Shown here in pieces: positions 58,110 through 64,000 of a stretch of 64,000 nucleotides of DNA. Under the pieces are notes generated by a model. The model ran no database searches. It was given only the letters and a program-made list of their open reading frames with translations, and was not told where the DNA came from. Made by a program: the position numbers and the translations under genes. The stretch's first letter is position 1. Every line of letters starts with the position of its first letter. This DNA comes from Cyrtodaria siliqua (Eukaryota; Mollusca; Bivalvia; Adapedonta; Hiatellidae), in contig JAWPHD010000002.1 of NCBI GenBank assembly GCA_037043455.1, positions 496,001 to 560,000 on the forward strand, read 5' to 3'.

Positions 58110-60663
58110 TTATGATATGCCATGCAACTGCAGACATCTGCCATACAACATGCAACTGCAGTCATCTGCCTTAAACTGCAGACATCTGCTATACAACTGC
58201 AGACGACATCTGCTATACAACTGCAGACATCTGCTATACAACTGCAGACATCTGCCATACAATTGCAGACATCTGCTATACAACTGCAGACGTGCCATAC
58301 AACATACAACTGTAGACATGTGCCATACAACTGCAGACATCTGCAATACAACTTCAGACATCGGCCATACACCATACAACTGCAGACATCTGCCATACAA
58401 CTGCAGACATAGATCTGCCATCAACATACAACTGCAGACATGTGCCATACAACTGCAGACATCTGTCATGTAACTGCAGACATCTGCCATACAACATACA
58501 ACTGCAGACATCTGTCATGCAACTGCAGACATAGATCTGCCATATAACATACAACTGCAGACATGTGCCATACAACTGCAGACATCTGCCATACAACTGC
58601 AGACATCTGCCATACATCTGCAGACATCTGCCATACAAATGCAGACATCTGCCATACAACTGCAGACATCTGCCATACAACATACAACTGCAGACATCTG
58701 CCATGCAACTGCAGATGTCTGCCATACAACTGCAGATGTCTGCCATACAACATACAACTGCAGACATCTGCCATACAACTGCAGACATCTGCCATACAAC
58801 ACAACTGCAGACATCTGCCATACAACATACAACTGCAGACATCTGCAGACATCTGCCATGCAAAATACAACTGCAGACATCTGCCATACAACATACAACT
58901 GCAGACATCTGCCATACAACATACAACTGCAGACATCTGCGATACAACTGCAGACATCTGCCATACAGCACAACTGTAGACATCTGCCATGCAACTGCAG
59001 ATGTCGGCCATACAACTGCAGACATCTGCCATACAACATACAACTGCAGACATCTGCCATACAACTGCAGACATCTGCCATACAACATACAACTGCAGAC
59101 ATCTGCCATACAATTGCAAACATCTGCCATACAACTGCAGACATCTGCCATGCAAAATACAACTGCAGACATCTGCCATACAACTGCATACATCTGCCAT
59201 ACAACATACAACTGCAGACATCTGCCATACAACTGCAAACATCTGCCATACAACTGCAGACATCTGCCATACAGCACAACTGCAGACATCTGCCATACAA
59301 CATACAACTGCAGACATCTGCCATACAACTGCAGACATCTGCCATGCAAAATACAACTGCAGACATCTGCCATACAACTGCAGACATCTGCCATACAACA
59401 TACAACTGCAGACATCTGCCATACAACATACAACTGCAGACATCTGCCATACAATTGCAAACATCTGCCATACAACTGCAGACATCTGCCATGCAAAATA
59501 CAACTGCAGACATCTGCCATACAACTACAGACATCTGCCATACAACATACAACTGCAGACATCTGTCATACAACTGCAAACATCTGCCATACAACTGCAG
59601 ACATCTGCCATACAGCACAGCTGTAGACATCTGCCATACAACATACAACTGCAGACATCTGCCATACAACTGCAGACATCTGCCATACAACATACAACTG
59701 CAGACATCTGCCATACAACTGCAGACATCTGCCATACAACATACAACTGCAGACATGTGCCATACAATTGCAAACATCTGCCATACAACTGCAAACATCT
59801 GCCATGCAAAATACAACTGCAGACATCTGCCATACAACTGCAGACATCTGCCATACAACATACAACTGCAGACATCTGCCATACAACTGCAAACATCTGC
59901 CATACAACTGCAGACATCTGCCATACAGCACAACTGCAGACATCTGCCATACAACTGCAGACATATGCCATACAACATACAACTGCAGACATCTGCCATA
60001 CAACTGCAGACATCTGCCATACAACATACAACTGCAGACATCTGCCATACAATTGCAAACATCTGCCATACAACTGCAGACATCTGCCATGCAAATTACA
60101 ACTGCAGACATCTGCCATACAACTGCAGACATCTGCCATACAACATACAACTGCAGACATCTGCCATACAACTGCAAACATCTGCCATACAACTGCAGAC
60201 ATCTGCCATACAGCACAACTGCAGACATCTGCCATACAACATACAACTGCAGACATCTGCCATACAACTGCAGACATCTGCCATGCAAAATACAACTGCA
60301 GATATCTGCCATACAACTGCAGACATCTGCCATGCAACATACAACTGCAGACATCTGCCATACAACTGCAGACATCTGCCATACAACACAACTGCAGATA
60401 TCTGTAATACAACTGCAGACATATGCCATACAACATACAACTGCAGACATCTGCCATACAAAATACAACTGCAGACATAGATCTGCCATAAAACTGCAGA
60501 CATAGATCTGCCATACAACATACAACTGCAGACATCTGCCATACAACTACAGACATCTGTCATACAACATACAACTGCAGACATCTGCCATACAACTGCG
60601 GACATCTGTCATACAACATAGAACTGCAGACATCTGCCATACAACTGCAGACATCTGCCATGC
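58110..60663. repeat. 21/28-bp satellite array (~110 units)
   Basis: The basic unit is CATCTGCCATACAACTGCAG-A (21 bp). A 28-bp version inserts seven bases (CATACAA), giving CATACAACATACAACTGCAG. Further variants are CCATGCAAAATACAACTG, CCATACAGCACAACTG and CATACAATTGCAAACATC. These recur in a fixed order at about 290-340 bp (for example near 59108, 59450, 59762 and 60048). Frames of 613 codons (+) and 522 codons (-), among others, run through it on both strands with heptad-like peptides (for example LQTSAIQ) and are array products. Confidence 0.95.
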
Positions 60664-61442
60664 ATAGGTTTGAGCGCTGACAAAGGCATGTCTGATGGGA
60701 ATCTTCCTCCTTCTTCTCATCTTCCTCTCAGGTGGCTAATCCAGTAAGACGTATTCTCAGGTGGCTAATCCAGTAAGACTTATTCGGTTATATTGGGAAA
60801 GCAACCACAGAGGGAGAACTTTGGTCGTGTAAAAAAAGTTCCATTTCAATTTTGGTATTATTCATTTTACACCTTAAACCCCATTGAATGTGTGAAAGAA
60901 AAGAAAAGATAACAGAGAGAAAAAAACAAAACTGTCAATGATTATCCACACGTCTTTGGTTTGGAAACAACAATATCAGGAAGTAAACAAACTCCTAGAG
61001 CTAATGTTGTAACACTTGTTGAAGTAAATAATCGTGTGCTGTGATTGGAAGAATCTCATGTCATTCCAGAGATGATTTGTTTACTGTGTGGCAGTATTGA
61101 CAGCTTGTGAATGAGTTCCCAGCCACTGTTGGGGCAATATTTATGAATGAATTCCACTTCTGTGATGAAACGTTTGGGAAGTAATTTCTGGCAGCTATAG
61201 GAGACTTGACATGTTAATGCAGTCAATGACGCAGGATGAACAAGGCCTTTGGCAAGTATGAAGAGAAAAATGACGTTTTTACTGGTGAAGGACAAGTAAA
61301 GTTGCACGTCGGGTGATTCTGATTTCTGAAATTTTGAAAAAAGACAAATTTAATTTTAGATGCAGAAGAATTTTGAGTTGAAACCGCTCTGTCAAGACAA
61401 TTTCCGCACATGAAATTGTTATTCCTCAAGCAATTTTGAAAA
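60664..61442. other. Unassigned sequence
   Basis: A 28-bp near-duplication 'CAGGTGGCTAATCCAGTAAG' is at 60729 and 60758. Two short minus-strand frames (61056-61307 and 61223-61429) have no recognised similarity. Confidence 0.45.
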
Positions 61443-61545
61443 ATCAGGTACTTTTATTTCCTGCTAAGAATGTCCGTTTCACTGATATACAAAAATCAGG
61501 TACTTTTATTTCCTACTAAGAATGTCTGTTTCACTGATATACAGC
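61443..61545. repeat. 53-bp tandem duplication
   Basis: 'ATCAGGTACTTTTATTTCCT', 'CTAAGAATGTC.GTTTCACTG' and 'ATATACA' occur twice, at about 61443-61493 and 61495-61545, with two or three differences. Confidence 0.9.
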
Positions 61546-61874
61546 TTATTAAGGTAAAAGTTGAATTTTTGTCTGAAAAATCCAAACAAAAGAAGAGCCC
61601 TGAACAAAAGCGTATCAGCCTTTAAATGGGATGTAAGGTACAGCGCTCCGTATTATGTAATGTGCAGCATGCTTTGAAATGCACCATATATCTCCCATAT
61701 GCAATCTTTATTGGGAAAATGTTTTGATCAGTTATCTGCAGTAATATTGCTTCTGTATGCCAAGAGTCGACATGTACCAGTAAGCAGTCTGCTGCTGGGT
61801 TTTCCGAGGTTAGTTTATTGTTATGCTGTTGTGGAATCTATTCTGTGTTTATTATGTTTAGTCTGGTTGTTATG

Positions 61875-62040
61875 AATATTTGACTTGTATTTGATCTGTT
61901 ATGAATAATTGACTTATTTTTGATATGAATATTTCACTTGGATCTGAATATTTGACTTGTATGTTTAATGTGGTTAAACTGAATATTTGACTAATCATGT
62001 TGAGTCTGGTGAACATGAATATTTCACTTATTATATTTGC
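61875..62040. repeat. GAATATTTGACTT short repeats, interrupted
   Basis: GAATATTTGACTT and GAATATTTCACTT variants appear at about 61875, 61903, 61926, 61945, 61980 and 62017. They resume at about 62308 and at 63397-63435 after foreign insertions. The original locus is therefore split by an S3 SINE and a family C element. Confidence 0.65.
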
Positions 62041-62330
62041 ATGCAGGAGGTCGTGAGTTCCATCTCCGGCCGGGGCATACTTCAACCGAGTTTGCTACTT
62101 TATTCTCTTTTGGTTGTATTTATTGCTTCCAAAGGATCTCCCTTATCAATATTTATTCATAAAAATTGTACTTGTAACTCCATTGTTTGACGTTCAGCAT
62201 TATTTTTATTATAAAGGGTAGTTCAAGGACAGGTCAGCCCACTGTCAGTATAATGTGACTGGGTGGGGTATCGTGTCATGTGTCTATGTCATAATATTCC
62301 AGTATTTCAATATTTAACTTATTATACCCT
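62041..62330 (+). mobile_element. SINE S3
   Basis: The head is truncated to 'GGAGGTCGTGAGTTCCATCT' and 'CCGGCCGGGG' (B-box region). The body 'TTTGCTACTTTATTCTC', 'ATAAAAATTGTACTTGTAAC', 'TTGACGTTCAGCAT', 'CAGTATAATGTGACTGGGTG' and 'CATGTGTCTATG' follows. It matches 13537-13728 closely. Confidence 0.75.
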
Positions 62331-62333
62331 GCT

Positions 62334-63372
62334 TTCACAAAGTGAAATGGGGGCTATATAGGAATCGTGTTGTCCCCATCTTCCCGTCACGTCACGTTCC
62401 ATCACGTAACACATTTTGCTTGCATATCTCAAACACTTTTGAATGGATTGTTCCCAAACTTCATATACTCATAACAACTGATGACCTTATGTCCCTGTAC
62501 ATCACCCATCATTGATTGCCTAATTTGTTACAGAATTATAACCCTTTGTTTGACTTAAAAAATTTTGGCTCTAAAACTGTATAATGACAGGTTAACACAT
62601 TTTTTCTCAGACATTTTCAAATTGATTGTTCCCAAACTTAATATACACATAACAACTGATGACCTTATGTCCCTGTACATCACACATTGTTGATGCCTAA
62701 TTTATTACAGAATTATGGCCCTTTATTTAACTCTATAATGAACTTCATGTGGCTTTCACTTACACTTTCATGGATTGTTATTACACCTGACATACAGTTT
62801 ACACATGATGATATGATGTGGCTCTGCATTAATGGTTTTTCGATTCTGCATTTTTTTTTGCAGAATTATGGACCTTTGTTATACCCCCGCTTAACGAAGT
62901 TTAGAGGGGTATACTGGTTTCACCCTATCCGTCCGTCTGTAGATGCAACCTTGTCCGCTCCACAACTCCTCTCCCCCTGAAGTAAATCTCATGAAACTTC
63001 ATAGGTGAACTGCCTGTGGTAATAGGATGACCCTTATTGATTTTGAGGTCAGTAGGTCAAAGGTCAAGGTCACCGGGACCTGACCGTGAAAATCTTTGTC
63101 CGCTCTTTAACTCCTCTCCCCCTGAAGCAAATCTTATGAAACTTAATGAGTGGACTGCTTGTCATGAAGAGATGGCCCCTATTGGTTTTGAGGTCAAAGG
63201 TCAAGGCCACCATTACCTGATCATGAAAATCCTATTCCACTCAACCTTCGACAGCTCTAGTTCTTTGACATTAAATAATTAACGGATATTTTAGATATTC
63301 ATTCTTCATTTTGCCCATCATCGACTACAGCAAAAAAGCGGGGCTATTCATCACCTTCAGTGATAGTTCTAG
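62334..63372 (+). mobile_element. Family C element with nested insertion
   Basis: It starts ATACCCTGCTTTCACAAAGT, then GAAATGGGGGCTAT (5' hairpin). Tandem text 'TGTTCCCAAACTT.ATATAC', 'ATGACCTTATGTCCCTGTAC' follows twice at about 180-bp spacing. The 3' end is GCGGGGCTAT, then ATCACCTTCAGTGAT and AGTTCTAG. A second element (62881-63260) interrupts it after 'ACCTTTGTT'. Confidence 0.7.
62881..63260 (+). mobile_element. Small ATACCCCCGC-type element nested in family C
   Basis: 5' hairpin ATACCCCCGCTTAACGAAGT, TTAGAGGGGTAT, then a GTCCGTCTG leader and two ~115-bp cores ('CCTGAAG.AAATCT.ATGAAA', 'GGTCAAAGGTCAAGG.CACC'). It ends TCGACAGCTCTAG|TT. The host text is 'CCTTTGTT' before and 'CTTTGAC' after, while the family norm 'CCCTTTGTTTGAC' is continuous at 62552. 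Confidence 0.65.
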
Positions 63373-63489
63373 TATTATCATTAGTTTGGTGGGTCAGAAT
63401 ATTTCACTTTTTACCTTTGATATCAATATTTGACTTATGGTCAGTTTGTCACAGTTTACTTCGAAATTGTGTAGTTGGTAATGTAAATT

Positions 63490-64000
63490 CGTCTGCAGTG
63501 ACCTTTTGAGGAGTAAATGTAAACTATTGTTGTTTTTCCACTGTCAGTTTAAGTAATATATTCAGAAGGCTGCAGTTGGCTTATTCAGGAGTCACATGTT
63601 TTTCCACTGTCAGTTTAAGTAATCTATTCGGAAGTCTGCAGTTGGCTTATTCAGGAGTTGCATGTGAACTGTTGTTGTTTTTCCACTGTCAGTTTAAGTA
63701 ATATATTCGGAAGTCTGCAGTTGGCTTATTCAGGAGTCACATGTTTTTCTGCTGTCAGTTTAAGTAATCTATTCGGAAGTCTGCATTTGGCTTATTCAGG
63801 AGTTGCATGTGAACTGTTGTTGCTTTTCCACTGTCAGTTTAAGTAATATATTCGGAAGTCTGCAGTTGGCTTATTCAGGAGTTGCATGTGAACTGTTGTT
63901 GTTTTTCCACTGTCAGTTTAAGTAATATATTCATAAGTCTGCAGTTGGCTTATTCAGGAGTCACATGTTTTTCCACTGTCAGTTTAAGTTATACATTCAG
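63490..64000. repeat. Alternating 65/79-bp tandem array, runs off the window
   Basis: 'TTTTTCCACTGTCAGTTTAA' starts at 63534, 63599, 63678 and onward. Spacing alternates 65 bp (ending AGGAGTCACATG) and 79 bp (ending AGTTGCATGTGAACTGTTGT), a ~144-bp higher-order unit. Each half carries 'CTGCAGTTGGCTTATTCAGG'. A 62-codon frame is an array product. The right edge is not in view. Confidence 0.9.

Noticed and set aside
58354..60556. Very long overlapping open frames (up to 613 codons on + and 522 on -)
   Set aside because: They run through a 21/28-bp satellite in several frames on both strands at once; absence of stops follows from the monomer sequence, and no start context, domain or codon pattern supports a protein.

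Overview
The window looks like gene-poor, repeat-dominated nuclear DNA from a marine invertebrate, most probably a bivalve mollusc (an inference from recalled repeat style, not a database match). The signs are tRNA-derived SINEs with long molluscan-looking bodies, many short non-autonomous DNA transposons, elements that open with a hairpin and GTCC/GTCT-type microsatellites followed by tandem cores with phrases such as 'AAACTT(T/C)ACA', and long minisatellite arrays. I recognise no protein-coding gene, tRNA, rRNA, CRISPR array or retroelement coding region. The long open frames lie inside stop-free tandem arrays and run on both strands at once. The stretch may be intergenic or lie within a large intron.

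Layout. 0-6 kb: C-rich degenerate repeat, a TIR element (1410-2118), a GTTCTT foldback, and a 1.6-kb hAT-like element flanked by a 5-bp duplication. 6-9 kb: a SINE, then one long element (6386-8731) carrying two other elements inserted inside it. 9.5-13 kb: a GGCCTAAAA-ended TIR element holding two near-perfect palindromes, a TA-flanked mariner-like MITE and a SINE. 13-16.5 kb: a SINE split by a 474-bp MITE, plus two more SINEs. 17-20 kb: a 31-bp satellite interrupted by a MITE. 20.4-21.2 kb: a hAT-like MITE and a SINE whose tRNA head is amplified into about ten 36-bp units. 22-29 kb: nested ~320-bp-core elements, then a repeat very rich in the CRE octamer TGACGTCA. 31-37.4 kb: 41-bp and 32-bp satellites. 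38-48 kb: several MITEs and SINEs and another ~320-bp-core element. 50-55 kb: tandem cores of about 165 bp and a hAT-like MITE. 55.3-60.7 kb: 28-bp and 21/28-bp satellites. 62-64 kb: layered insertions and a final alternating 65/79-bp array.

The main unifying observation is that several families (called A, B, C and D here) share one plan. Each has a short 5' terminal motif, its inverted copy placed a little inside the 3' end, a small 3' stem-loop, insertion at a T-rich/TT site, and a tandem-repeat core. That plan resembles Helentron-associated non-autonomous elements (HINEs). Internal empty-site comparisons in the window support the boundaries. For the SINEs I use S1 (body with 'AAGTGAGAAAGTGT'), S2 (body with 'GACACTTTCCC...CACGTTAAAGAACC') and S3 (body with 'CAGTATAATGTGACTGG').
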